Source: Nelumbo lutea (taxonomy: Eukaryota > Streptophyta > Magnoliopsida > Proteales > Nelumbonaceae). From it: 64,000 bases of DNA. Positions 13,639 through 25,562 of this stretch are shown in pieces (position 1 is the stretch's first letter; the number at the start of each line of letters is the position of its first letter). The stretch spans positions 13,268,934 to 13,332,933 of the forward strand of contig JAKGHH010000003.1 in NCBI GenBank assembly GCA_022828595.1, given 5' to 3'. The notes below the pieces were generated by a model, which was not told where the DNA came from, made no database searches, and saw only the letters and a program-made list of their open reading frames with translations. Both the position numbers and the translations under genes were made by a program.

Positions 13639-13846
13639 ATCTATCTGTTTAGCCGCTTCAGTGATAGCATCGGCATGAACTTTAGATTTTAGACTCGGGC
13701 CTAGGCCCGGGTTTCAGGCTTTTTATGAGGGCCAGGCCCGGGCCCAATGGTCAGGCAAAGCTCGAAGTTGAACCTTAAAAAAATCTTCTAATTAAGAGTG
13801 AAAGCCTGACCCAAACCCAGCCTAGCCCATCCCATGAACAAGTCTA
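13377..13846. repeat. hAT-type MITE with perfect 8-bp target duplication
   Basis: The ends TAGACCTGTTCATGG and CCATGAACAAGTCTA are inverted with 14 of 15 matches. The element is flanked by identical TTTGTGAT at 13369-13376 and 13847-13854. An 8-bp duplication is the signature of hAT transposition. The 470-bp interior holds degenerate GGCCCGGGC words and a long CT microsatellite. There is no transposase, so it must be non-autonomous. Confidence 0.85.
13599..13636. repeat. CT microsatellite inside the hAT MITE
   Basis: An almost pure CT run of about 38 bp in the centre of the 13377-13846 element. It is likely to vary in length between individuals. Confidence 0.9.
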
Positions 13847-14209
13847 TTTGTGATGAACAGCTCTAGATTTTCATAAGAAGTAAAGAAACCATTTGTATCA
13901 CCAGTTCGAAGAAATGATCTGTCACAAATTAGATGGGCCAGAAAAAATGGGAGACTCAAAAAATACTTGGGTGAAACATGAAAGATTTGGAACATATGCC
14001 GTTTTCTTGAAAAATGGCACAATCAACACCACTTTGAAATCCAATTTTTTAGACCTTACCTAACTATGTTATACGTTTTCCAAAAAACATCTTCTCATAC
14101 CACTCATTGGAAATCGGAAAAGATGTGGCCTGACAAACATTTTTTTGATATTTTTCTAATCTTACCAGCAATAATATGTTATGTGGCGCATGTCAACCAC
14201 CAATGATTA

Positions 14210-15560
14210 CTGATTGTGTGCAATCCGACTGGTCTTAGCTGTCAACGACCTTGCCTCCGACTGGAGCAGTAGGGAGCCTGAAACGGAGAAAGTGAGGAAT
14301 CTCCGGGGAGGAACCCAGTGAGATTGCTTTGAAGCTCAAATTAGTATTCTCTTGAAGGCTAGATGAAACCAGATGACGCAAAGTTCACATACATTGTTCT
14401 TGGGGGGGTAGGGAGCCTTTTATAACCACTTCGTGCACTCACTCTGAGGCTTCTGTCAGGTCGGGTATAATTACTTCTATGCTTCTGCTAGTTCGGGTGT
14501 CATCCCCTCTGCTGGGACAGAACCGCCACTACTCCTTGTCGGAGCCGTCTCTGTAACTGGAGATGGCAGTCGCAGGTGGTCATTTGAAGTGCAGCTGTCA
14601 AGCGTCAGATCCCAAGTCAATCAGGTGCGTCACCCCTGGATACGAACTTCCTCGGTGTTAGGCATGGTACGTTTGTTCAGTTCGGCATCCTGGAGGCGAA
14701 GTGCTGGAGTGGTGAGTAAGGTGAAGTCTTGAGTTTGGATAGAGGTGTGTCTCGAACTGCCATGGGGCAGGCCAGTTCGGGTTATTGCCCTTTGTGTTTG
14801 GAAGGCTTGGGGGGAGAGCTCGGGCTCCTTGCGGGGAGTTCGAGCTCCTCGTAGGGAGTTCAGACCATTGGTTCCTTCTTTCGGAGTTCGCGCCTCGAGC
14901 GTGCTGTTGCCTTTGCCACGTGTTGAGTGATTACGAGGTCTGGCCAAATCTTCCTTCATCAATTGCCCCCCACTCCTCACGCTAAGGGACTTGCCCTGGC
15001 GCGGGGAGTTCGCGAGGTGGCGAGTGGATTTGTCTCGTACTTCGAACTGGTTGAGTGATAACACAAGGTGCGTTGCCAGGATTATTTTGGGAGATGTGAC
15101 AGCGCGTGCCTTATTTCAAAATTCAAAAAGCATGCCACTGGGGGACGTGACAGCGTGCGCCTTATTTCAAAATCCAGAAAGCGCGCCGCTGGGAGATGTG
15201 ATAGCGGGCGTCTTTTCAAATTTGAAAACGTGTTGCCACCGCCTTTAATGTGAGGAGACGTGCGGTCAGTTCCGAGAGACGTGTGGCTGGTCACATCTTG
15301 GTCTCAGGAGACGTGCGGTCAGCGCAACTGTGGGCCGTTGAATCGGCTTTGATCTGAGCCGTTGATTCTTAGTTACTGCGAGTATAAATAGTGGGGGACC
15401 CCAGTTGCTTTTGTCACTTCTGCGTTTTTCTTCTTGAGCTCGTGTCCGAGTTTCAGTTCGCGTCCAAGCTTTTAGTTCGCATTCAAGGTTTTTTGCTCGT
15501 GTTCCAGTTCTGCTCAAGCCTTTTTTCCGGGTGAGTACTTTCCTGGAATCCATCTTTTCT
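14210..15560 (+). repeat. GC-rich LTR-like or transposon-derived block
   Basis: This stretch is far richer in G and C than its surroundings, with many AGTTCG/GAGTTCG words. Near its right end TATAAATAG (15383-15391) is followed by a transcript-leader-like CT-rich stretch, as in the promoter part of a plant LTR. Open frames on both strands (such as 14630-15064 minus) show no known domain and are explained by GC richness. I found no convincing TG/CA ends or target duplication, so the element class is a guess. Confidence 0.35.
15089..15240. repeat. three tandem 51-bp repeats
   Basis: Three consecutive imperfect copies begin at about 15089, 15140 and 15191. Each starts with GGGAGATGTGACAGCG or a close variant, continues through CTTATTTCAAAAT, and ends in a GCC-rich piece. 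They lie about 140 bp upstream of the TATA-like motif of the GC-rich block, a position where LTRs often carry repeated enhancer-like units. Confidence 0.75.
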
Positions 15561-16039
15561 CCTTGTGGGTGATATCCCAATTAGAACTTAAAATGGGTGA
15601 AGATCTGAATGGGATACAAGTTTTGGTAAATTGCATTCTCACTTGTAATTGAGGTTGTTTGTTTGTAGTTTAAATCTGAGTGGGATGCAAATTTTGCATC
15701 CAACTCAGTTTTGCATCAATTGCTTGTGATGATGATCTGAACTCGTAATCCTATCTAATATTAGATGGGAACCACATCATTTTCCTTCATATATCCGATC
15801 CAATTGTGAACTCCATGGATGGCGATAGTCTGACTTCTCCTAAGGTCTGAGGAAAAATGGGTTGGGGAAAATTCAAAGTGGCCAGAACCTAGAGGAATTA
15901 TGCTACATATCCTTCGACAAGAGGATTTGTCCTACGATGGTGGGAAAAGGAGGGAACCAATATGAGGGAGAGATTATTCTGGAATCTTCTAATAATTATA
16001 TCAACTCATCATGTACAATCCTACCATTGGATATACATA

Positions 16040-18840
16040 TATATATATATTAAAATTGGTCTGTTCATGTTATCATACCTCTCCTTGCTTTAAACCATCT
16101 TTCCTAATTTTCTGTTTATTTGAATTTTTTATTTTTTTAATTCCACATAATTATCCATTAAACCAATAAGTAAATCACATATGCTTAACTATTTCTAACA
16201 ATCATAAAGAAAGAGGGATTTGCTTTTTTAATGTTTAAGCCAAGTGACACCACTTTCCCCCGCTATTTCCTAAATTGTCTCTAATTCCTATTTATCTCCT
16301 AAATTATCTCTAACCCCTATTTATCTCTTTAATTATCTATAATTTAGTGGAGAGATTATCTCCTAAAATATCTCTAATTCCTATTTATCCTCTCCCCCAC
16401 TTTTTATCTATATCTATCTAAAAAAATCTTCAATTAAAAAAATTCAGAACTATTTAAATGTTATAATGAAATTATAAAATAAATTTAAAATATTTATTCA
16501 AACACAAAAAAAAATTAATAGATTTAATCAAATTCATATTATTAATAATTCAATATTTTTACAAAATTCATCATGAAATTAAGTAGTTAGAATATAAATT
16601 AATTATTTAAATATTTCAATAACTAAAAATCTTAAATAAAAACATAAAAAATATCTAAATAATATAACAAAATATTTAATATTATGTAATAACAGTAAAA
16701 TAATTAAAATTAAAATAATGAAAATTTTTATATATTTTACATATTATTTAAATATTTAAATAACAATATTTATTAATAATAATTTTACAATAATAGTGTA
16801 TATTCATTATATATTTATATATACTATACTTATTTATAAATTTATTTTTATTTTTTTATTTAATAGAAAATTATCAATAATTATTGGAGATTAAACAACT
16901 ATTATTTAACTTTTGAAATTTAATTTATCGTATTTATTGTATTTTTGTTATAAATTTTTTTTAGTAATTCTATTTTCTATAACTTATAGATTAATACTTA
17001 TTAGAGGTTAAACTATTATTTGAGATTACACTATTTATTGACTAATTTAGTATATTTTTAGTATTTATTATACTTTTGTAATTATTGTATTTTATTATAT
17101 ATCTATTATATTTTCATTATAAACTTATTTTCACTGATTGTGTTCATTTGCTATAAATATTCAATAGTTATTATAGATTAAGTTATCATTATTTATTAGA
17201 GATTAGATAATAAATTTAGTTGAAATTAGGAGTATTCAATGATTGGTTCAGTTCAGTTGAAGGCTATTTCGCCAACCAAATCGATTTGGTCAAGTCCACA
17301 GTTTGTCACTTGAAACCGATTGACCATTAATGAAAACCCACCAACTCGGGTTGTATTGACCAAAGCCGATCTGAAATACTAGAAAACCGAATAACTCGGG
17401 TTGAGTTTGATCAGATTGCTTATTAAAAATCTAAAATGTAAAATAATTATATACTCTTATGTATTTCTATTGTTTAACTTTCACTTAACAAAGCATGTGC
17501 ATCACATAGGTCCCCATCACCATGCCTCTCCTTGCTCCATTATCTCCACCCTGCATTATCTTTGACTTTCTCTCATCTCCCCTTCCCACCATTCCCATTA
17601 AGCCATCTCACCCAACTACCTAAAAATATTCCTATAATCTCTCTCATAAGGTATCTCATTGAAACCAATAGGAAAGTATATGTTGCCCCATTCCTTAATC
17701 AATTCCTAAAATGCATCCTCCTAATCTATATCCATTGTCCATCATTTAAGATATTCATATTAATTAATAAATAGTTAAATATAGTTAGTATTTAATCCCA
17801 CCCATATTCAATGAGTATTAAATAGTGTTATTACTTTAATTAATTTTTATAAAATTGAAAATTATATTTAACAATTATCAAAAAGTATAAAAAATTAGGT
17901 ATTGTTATTATTATAATTAATAACCAAATAGAAATGGGGAACAAAATATTACAATGTTAGAAAATGAAATTATTAATTAATTTATATTGAAAAATAAAAG
18001 AAAAATTAATGTAATTTTGTTAGTAAACTACCAAATAAAAAAATATATTTTATAACATTTAAAAAATTCAATAATCCCCATAGTTACACAAATGTAATAA
18101 AAATTTCAAATATTTTCATAAAACTACATTTTCGTAAAATAACATTTTTGAAATTAAAAGATATAAGTATTTGAAAGTTTATTTAAAATGCATTAAATAA
18201 TTATTTAAATGTATTATAATATTTTGTAAATTTTAGGAAAATTTATTACATTTGATAGATTTTGGAAAACAATTGAAAAATTATGTAATTTTTATTGAAA
18301 ATTATTAAAGATAAGTGACTATGGGAAATGGAAAACTATAATTTGAACAAATAATTACACAAATTATTAAGATAAATCAGTATAATATTGGAAAAAGAAA
18401 ATTATTGGTTAGTTTATATTAGAAATTATAAGATAAATTAGTATACTTCTATAAGTAAACCATTTAAAAAGAAAATATATTATTTTATAAAAAAAATTAA
18501 AAATGAATTAAATTTTCAAAATTACACAAGTACAATAAATTTTCCAATTTTTTCATAAAATCACATTTTGAATATTAAAGACAATTTAGTGTGTTGTTAT
18601 AAATTTACCATGTGATTGGTATTCAATATATCATTTTGATCATTTTTATTATCAAATTGAATATTGGGTTGATGGGGACATTGTTTTCAAAACTGGATCA
18701 AACAAGATGGTTAGACCACAAAAATTGGGAACCAGACACATTTCACCTCAAAACCGCTTTTTGTCCAAAAACCATTTATTTGGTTAGCAAACCGCAAACT
18801 TGGGCGGTTGAACCATCAAACACATGTATAATATCATATA
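16040..18840. other. AT-rich desert
   Basis: Very low GC sequence with long runs of A/T words and scattered stop codons in all frames. A short island near 17220-17420 contains AACCGA and CTCGGGTT words like those in the hAT-type MITEs. Direct CTCCTAAATTATCTC repeats occur near 16260-16400. No gene or complete element is recognisable. The region may function as a scaffold/matrix attachment region, but that is only compositional inference. Confidence 0.6.
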
Positions 18841-19980
18841 TCTATTTCTTTGTTTGAGAAAATGTATAAAAGTCATGTTATTATAACTTTAATGCTAGTT
18901 TAAATGGCTACTATATAAAATGCCTATATTTGTGTATTTAATCAATCTCTAATTGTAGGGGTTGAAAATGTAACTACACTTATTCTTTTCCATCTTATTT
19001 AATTCCCTTTCATTAAATCTCATTCTCTCTCATTATATCCCATATTCTTAAGTTATTTTCACTAATAAATGCTATTAATTAGATCTTTGTCAATATTTTT
19101 AACAATATAAACCAATGTACTTTAAAAATGACTCAAAAAAACAAAACCATTATATATCCAAGTGGTGGTTAAGCTATTAAACCATCCAAATCAAATTGAT
19201 CAACCTATCAAGTCATAGTTAGGTAATAAAATTTTTAAAATATAAATAACTATAGAAAATTATAAAAAAAAATAGATATCTTTATGATATTTTTATTAAT
19301 CAAATTTAAAAAAATAAGTGTAATAAACAATAATTATTTTTGTTGATAATGAAAATGAAATACATAGTTTACAACTGACCAAAAATGAAATATAAAAAAT
19401 AATAATAAATAGTTTAACTTTTGGGTTAAATGTGTCAACCTTTAATGCCATAAATAAATAATAAAAAATTAATAAAATATGTAAATACATAAATTTTGCA
19501 AAAAAAAATTTAGACACATGCATAATATCATATATTCATCATATTAAATAAAAAGCAAGTGTAACATATCAAAATTATTTTTACACACAAAAATAAAGAA
19601 AAAAATTAAACGCATCTATAATTCTATATTTACACTACTATTAAAAATATGGATGGTTAGGCGAAATTTCAAAATTTTATTTTTTCATTTCCGAGAATCG
19701 TATTTTCAGTTTTCGAAAAAAAAAACTACATTTTTCAAGTGCCATTCTTGAACCAAACCGAACCAGATCTGAAACCAAAAGAAATGGAGAGTAATACCTG
19801 ATATGGAATCCACATGCATAGCTCCCAAAGTAGTTGTTCACGCCCAAAGAAGGTACCAAAACCTGATTCCATTGAAGATTGCGCAACTTGAGATGAAGCA
19901 GGTTTAATGGTGCAGTCCTGTAGCAAGAACTACAATCCAACAGCTTGGATCGAGCAAGGGAGGTGAGCATAAATTAGATA

Positions 19981-20773
19981 TGATATTTTCTTACAAAAAT
20001 CAGAATCAGAACTGATCTCTATCAGTTCAATAATGGAGGTCGAATTGGGGTTAGGGCGGCAAGAGCATAAAGAAATAGATGATTGAGAGTAGTGTGTAAA
20101 ATTGGAGCAGTTCGCCCTCTTATATTTATATAACTTAAAGAGCTACACTCCTAATCCAATTAGGAGCTTCTTGATCCAAATCTTTATTTAGATCTGGACC
20201 CTTTAAGTGGATAAGATTTATCTTTTTATCTTTAATTGCTGATCCAAACCTATATTTGCCCATGTCACATGACTGCTTATCTTTAAGTTGTCATGTGACA
20301 TCCCTGATTAATCAAATTAATCTTGGGCCCTAGGCCTATTAAGTAAATGGCTCACGTCCCTATTTAATTGTTGGCTAACTTGGCTCTCTTTGTATGGCGT
20401 GACACCCTAACATTGACCTCACAAAAGCCATATGGATTCAGCCTATCTTCTGTGATAAAGCTTGTGCGAATTCACTATTAAACACAGTGAACCCCCGAGT
20501 CCATCAATATGGGCTTTTAATAGTCCCAACATTTATACTAAATGACCATTCAGTCCAGCCATCTTAGGAAGGCACAATGACAATGGTCTTAAGTGACATT
20601 AGCCCATTAGGTATAATAGCCCTAAATGGTCATACACTTAACCTCTCAACCCTTAATGATCAAACAGTGCCCAACAATAGAGAACTTATCCCTTGGCTGC
20701 AAGGTATAGTGTTGCATTCTCTACTTGAATGGATCCTATGAATTAAAACATTTCGAAAACATTTTCTTAAAAC

Positions 20774-20813
<40 letters not shown>

Positions 20814-21436
20814 TATAAATATATTTTGCAAAACAAACCTCAAATACATTTGAAATCGACTACTGACAGTTTTGGTTTCCATCAGAGAGAGTGCAGCACC
20901 CGATCATTCACTTTGTCCAACAAAGGGGCTGATCCTATTACTATGATCACCCACTCGAGTGAATTCTCAGACTGCCCCAATATACCCAGGTTTTGATCCC
21001 CGAATGATTTAACTGATTGGCATATCGAAGACAACCTAATCCGACACCCCAATGCAGTACCATAATCGAGTCTAGGGGTTGGGTATAACTTTCCAACTTT
21101 GCCCACCAGTCTCCAAGGTTTAGGGCATAACTGGAAAATGGATCGGGTTCAGTGTTTCAAGCAAACACACTACATGTGCTTCGAATCTAACCCTAGCAGT
21201 TGAGACAAACTACCCTAATTGACTTGGCAGCACATTAGTGTTAGCCTCGGTAGGATAAACTACCCCAGGTCTATCTAACGGTTGAGAACATTATAAACTA
21301 ATACGAGTCTCATAAGTGTCCAGTTTAAGCGTAATTACATAGAAACACACAAAGTATAACATGAATCAATTATGCATTTTTATTCATTTACAATAAATGT
21401 TTAATGATTGGAGCTAAGGGCATACATTGTCTAACA
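19981..21436 (-). mobile_element. probable solo LTR inserted in Helitron copy A
   Basis: Read on the minus strand the segment begins TGTTAGACAATGTATGCCC and ends GAAAATATCA, giving the TG...CA ends of an LTR. It is flanked by GATA on both sides (19977-19980 and 21437-21440). It is 1456 bp with no coding domain and no second copy in the window, so a solo LTR left after recombination is the simplest reading. The 4-bp duplication is short and could be chance. Confidence 0.5.
20776..20810. repeat. AT microsatellite
   Basis: An uninterrupted AT dinucleotide run of about 35 bp inside the probable solo LTR. Confidence 0.9.
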
Positions 21437-21974
21437 GATATCTATTAACCGAGTGGAAATTTTTAATAGTTAAAACATCCAGGTCAATGGTTCTTTGACC
21501 ATTTCAACGGTTTTTTGTAAAATAGCGGTTCATGGCCAAAGCGAAATCGATGACCCACTCGGTTCCCAAGCCAAACGATTTCAATCGTCTGGTCTGGTCT
21601 GGTCTAGTTCTTCAAACAGTGATTAAAAATACATACAATTTTTTACCTCATTCAACTATCTCTATTTAAATCTTACAATTTTTTGAACATAAGATAAAAA
21701 GACACCAGAAAGATACAATACAAAAATAAGTGTCTAGCCAAACAGGTAGGCCTGTCAATTATATTTGAAACTTCATAATTTGATCTTATTATGACATATT
21801 TGAATGAGGTATTTATGTAATTGGATTTGGATTTTGTAATATGCATATCAATAATAATTATAAATAAAAAATACATACAATTTATAATAAATTATAAATA
21901 CATTATTACTATAATTATTATTGTCTAGAATTGTCACATGCACACTTATATAGTTATTATTATAACACAACTAA

Positions 21975-23170
21975 TCTATACTATATATAAAAGTGTGAAT
22001 GCAATGTAAAATTACCATTTACTTCTTTGTTTGAGGAAAAGTATAAAATCCATTTTATTACAGCTTTAATGTGGCTCCTAAAATGCTCATAATGAGTATT
22101 TAGTCCATATTTAATGGTAAAGCTGAAAATATAACTTCAATTATTACTTCTCACCTCATTTAATCCCCTCCCATTAAGTCTTATACTTAAATTATTAACT
22201 CTCATGTTCTCTTATTAAGTTAGATCTGTGTTAATATTTTTAATAATATAAACCATACATTTTAAAATTGACTAAAAAATAAAACCATTTTTAATCCAAG
22301 TGGTAGTTAAGCATTTCAACTATCAAAATCAAATTGATTAACCTACAAAGTCATAGTTAGGTAATAAATTTACAAAAAAAATGTAGAAAAAATTAGACAT
22401 ATTTATGATATTTTTATCAATGAAATTAAAAAATAAGTGTATTAAACAATAAATATTTTTATTAGTAATGAAAATGAAATACATAATTTAAAACTAGTCA
22501 AAAATGAAACTATTTTACTGTTTAACAAAGATCAATAGTTCAAATTTTGGGCCAAACATATTAACATTTAATGTTATAAATAAATGATAAAATTTAATAT
22601 AATATAAAAATACAGGAATTTTGCAAAAAACCATTTAGGCACTTATATAATATCATATATTTATCATAATAAACAAAATATAAGTGTGACATATTAGAAT
22701 TATTTTTACACACAAAAGTACAAAAAAGTTACAAAAAATTGAACACATCTATAATTCTATATTTACACTATTATTAAAAATATGAATCTTTGGAACTTTC
22801 TTTTGACTAAAATATTCATTTTTCAATTTAGTCACAATTCAATTATGAATTATAGACTGTAAATTGAACTACTACATTTCACCCCATTCAATTCCTTCTA
22901 TTTAAATATTTCAATTTTTTTTTTATAAATGAACAAGCAAATACACAAAAAGATTAAATATTACAAAAAGAATAATCTAGCCAAGCAGGTAGGCATATCA
23001 AATGATATTCGAAACTTCACAAACTTGATCTGATTATCACATATTTGGTTGAGGTGTTTATAAAATCAGGTTTGGATTTTCAATCCACATCCGATTCATA
23101 GAAAATTTTATATTACTATCATTATTATCATATAAAATTTCTACGTGCAAAGCGTGTGCACACTTACTAG
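21975..23170 (+). mobile_element. non-autonomous Helitron-like element, copy B
   Basis: The 5' end TCTATACTATATATAAAAG has the TC start and the CTATACTATATA pattern typical of plant Helitrons. The 3' end has a small hairpin (GTGCA at 23145-23149 pairing with TGCAC at 23157-23161), a short spacer and CTAG at 23167-23170, matching the CTRR rule. There is no terminal inverted repeat. The base before the element is A, but the base after is C rather than the usual T. At 1196 bp and without Rep/helicase it would depend on another element. Confidence 0.65.
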
Positions 23171-23336
23171 CATTTTATAAATTATGTGGCATTCCAATAT
23201 AGATCCTAGATTTCCTACATTCACTTTGGTGTGGGGCGTGGTGAACTTCCAATCAAATTCAACCATGTCACACGTCACATGCCTCCCCATCTTACATGTG
23301 TGGATTAAGGTAAATGGTAAATTTGAGAAAGGTTTA

Positions 23337-23503
23337 GCTGAATGCTTTGGTTATTTAGCGGCATATGGAACCAATGATGGGGTTCCACGTCAGTAATAAA
23401 ATACATGGGGCCCGCACATCTCACAGTGGGGCCCATGAATTTATTACCAGCGTGGAACCTCATCATTGGTTCCACAATCTGTTGAACAACCAAAGTGTTC
23501 AGC
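23337..23503. repeat. long foldback element
   Basis: The two halves are imperfect reverse complements over nearly the whole 167 bp. The outer arms are GCTGAATGCTTTGGTTATT and AACAACCAAAGTGTTCAGC. The inner arms are GGAACCAATGATGGGGTTCC and GGAACCTCATCATTGGTTCC. The core is GGGCCC-rich. TA flanks both ends, which would fit a Stowaway-like target duplication. A transcript would fold into one long hairpin. Confidence 0.7.
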
Positions 23504-23663
23504 TATTATGAATTCATTAAATTTTGGGTGTTATACCTCCAAAATTATTATTTTTAATTAAAGAAGAAAAAAGAAAAAAAAAAGGGAAAATTGACCATTG
23601 ACAAAACAAAACAAAATAAGAAATTCAAAATAAGGGCTTGCTTTCCAAACCCTAGATGAATAA

Positions 23664-24425
23664 GGGTCCATTTGGTTCGTAGTCAAAATGATCCATTCCC
23701 ATAGTTTGGTTGGTTTAGACACGAATGGGAATGGAAATGGAAGTCAGCATGAGTGGGATTTCATTCCTAAGGGTGGGGCATGGAATGACCATTCCCTCAA
23801 ATAGGAGAATGCCATTAGGGCTGTTCATAACAAGACCCAAACTGACCAAACCGACCAACCTGAGTTGGCAGGTTTTTCTTCGACACCGGTCGGTTTCGGG
23901 CTACAAAAAAACCGAAATCGAACCGACTCGAACTGACTTAGATATTATATATATATATCTGATATATTTCAGTTTTACTATATATATATTTCAGGTATAT
24001 ATTTGTGGATATATATATATATATATATTTCAGCTTTATTTCAGAAATATACATATTATATATAAAATTTCTGATATATAAAAGATCAGTTTTAATCCAT
24101 CAAATCATTTTTAATTTCCAGGCATCCAACCTTTGCTTTCTTAGACTCGAGTCCTTTACCGTTCACATCGAGAGAATCATTCACAAAACCGACCCAAATT
24201 GATTCAAACCGACCAGGTTGGTTTTACTTAGTATTGGGTCGATTTCGATTTCATTTCTAGGTAAACCGACCAGGTTGGGTCGATTGGAAAAACACCAATA
24301 AATCGACCCAACCCGACCGATGAATAACCTTAAATGCCATTCCATCAGGAATGGGAATGGGATTCTGATTTAGCTCAACCAAATAGTTAGAATCCGACCC
24401 CTATTCCCGTGAATCAAGTGGGGCC
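23664..24425. repeat. Tourist-like MITE split by a hAT MITE
   Basis: The left end GGGTCCATTTGGTTCG and right end CGTGAATCAAGTGGGGCC are imperfect inverted repeats flanked by TAA (23661-23663 and 24426-24428). Without the inserted hAT element and its duplicated 8-mer the element is about 237 bp, close to the 268-bp relative at 351-618. Shared words include CCCATAGT and GAGTGGGATTTCATTCC. Confidence 0.8.
23816..24332. repeat. hAT-type MITE nested in a Tourist-like MITE
   Basis: The ends TAGGGCTGTTCATA and GATGAATAACCTTA are imperfect inverted repeats. The element is flanked by a perfect 8-bp duplication AATGCCAT at 23808-23815 and 24333-24340. The interior consists of degenerate ACCGACC and GGTCGGTTT words on either side of a TATATA core. 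It inserted after the Tourist-like element that surrounds it. Confidence 0.85.
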
Positions 24426-25024
24426 TAAGACACTATTAACAATCAATTTACCGGAATAGGTCATTCTTTCGTCAAGGGGCAAAAATCTTTTGTAAGATTC
24501 TCTTGTTTAATTTTTCTTTCTTCAGATTTTAGCCAAAGGCAAAAGCCATTTACAAGAAATCATTTGATTTCATCTATGTTTTTCTTCTCACTTAGCTCGA
24601 CGACGCTACATTTTGCAAGTGAAGCAACAACCACCACATTCTGTGACATCAAGCTACACAAAATTTCCCTAGGACCCATTTGAGATGATTACAACTCTTA
24701 AAAGGACCTTTGTGGGAAGAAACTATAAGCGGTCTTTGCAAAATTCACATCCTTGCAAAACAATTTTTGTCCCTCGGATCTATTTGCAAAACAATTTCCT
24801 GCAAATCTGTTGTTAATGGTGCCCAAAGAAGAGAATAAAACAGTGAAGAAGAAATCCTGTTTCCCACAAAATGATTTTTGCCTCTTGACCGAAGAACGAT
24901 TTGCTCTTACAAATCGCTTGTTAATGGCATCTTTGTTGGATTGACTGAAGAACGATCTGTTCTAGCTCTTGATAGAAGAATGATCTATTCCTAAAAAATG
25001 ATTTCCTTTTCTTCACTCTTTTTA

Positions 25025-25562
25025 GGCTGTATTTGGTTGCAATGCAAATACAGACCAATTTTGCAGAGGCTGGGTTAAATTTTTGGCCCTTGGGCTTGGC
25101 CTGGACCTAAAATCCCAAATTTGTATATTTTTCGGGATGGGCTGGGATTGGATAGGTCGAACTTAACATGAAACTTGATCTGGGTTTGGATTTTAAACCC
25201 AATCCTGGCCCATACCACCCAGCTTACAAGATAAATCCCAAGTTTAGTAGGTATGTGTTTTCTTCCGTGGACATTTATGGATAGATCATTTATTTGTATT
25301 TTTTTACTTTAAATATTTTTTACTCCACTTCATATTAATATCCATTAAAATGTGCTATATCAGCATTTGATTTCAAGAAATGCTGGAGCGTTGGAGAAAC
25401 AATAATTTAATACTTTTCCAAATGGCTTATGCATAAAAAATCAAGGTGTTTCAATTTCCTACTATTTATTTAATAAACAATAAAATCAAACAGTTGTTTC
25501 ATTTGCTTTATCTGCAATAAGTGGCGTTTTTTCAATACATTTCTACGCAACCAAACACAGCC
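25025..25562. repeat. MITE with GGCTGTRTTTGGTTGC ends
   Basis: The left end GGCTGTATTTGGTTGC and right end GCAACCAAACACAGCC are inverted with one mismatch. The flanks are TTA and TGA, so a 3-bp TWA duplication is possible but damaged. The interior contains a GGGCTTGG/CCTGGCCC-rich segment that may be a second nested element. Confidence 0.6.

Larger units (their letters stand above)
18841..21953 (+). mobile_element. Helitron-like copy A, interrupted
   Basis: The sequence from about 18841 to 19654 and again from about 21630 to 21953 aligns by eye with copy B at 21975-23170. Shared words include TTCTTTGTTTGAG, CCAAGTGGTGGTTAAGC, CAAGTCATAGTTAGGTAAT, TCTAGCCAAACAGGTAGG and CACATGCACACTTAT. The roughly 2 kb between the halves is absent from copy B and includes a probable solo LTR. 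The true 5' terminus is not visible and the 3' CTAG has decayed to ATAG. There is no Rep/helicase coding. Confidence 0.6.

Noticed and set aside
14630..15064. 144-codon minus-strand frame and overlapping frames on the other strand
   Set aside because: They lie in GC-rich transposon-like sequence with few stops by composition; no recognisable protein domain.
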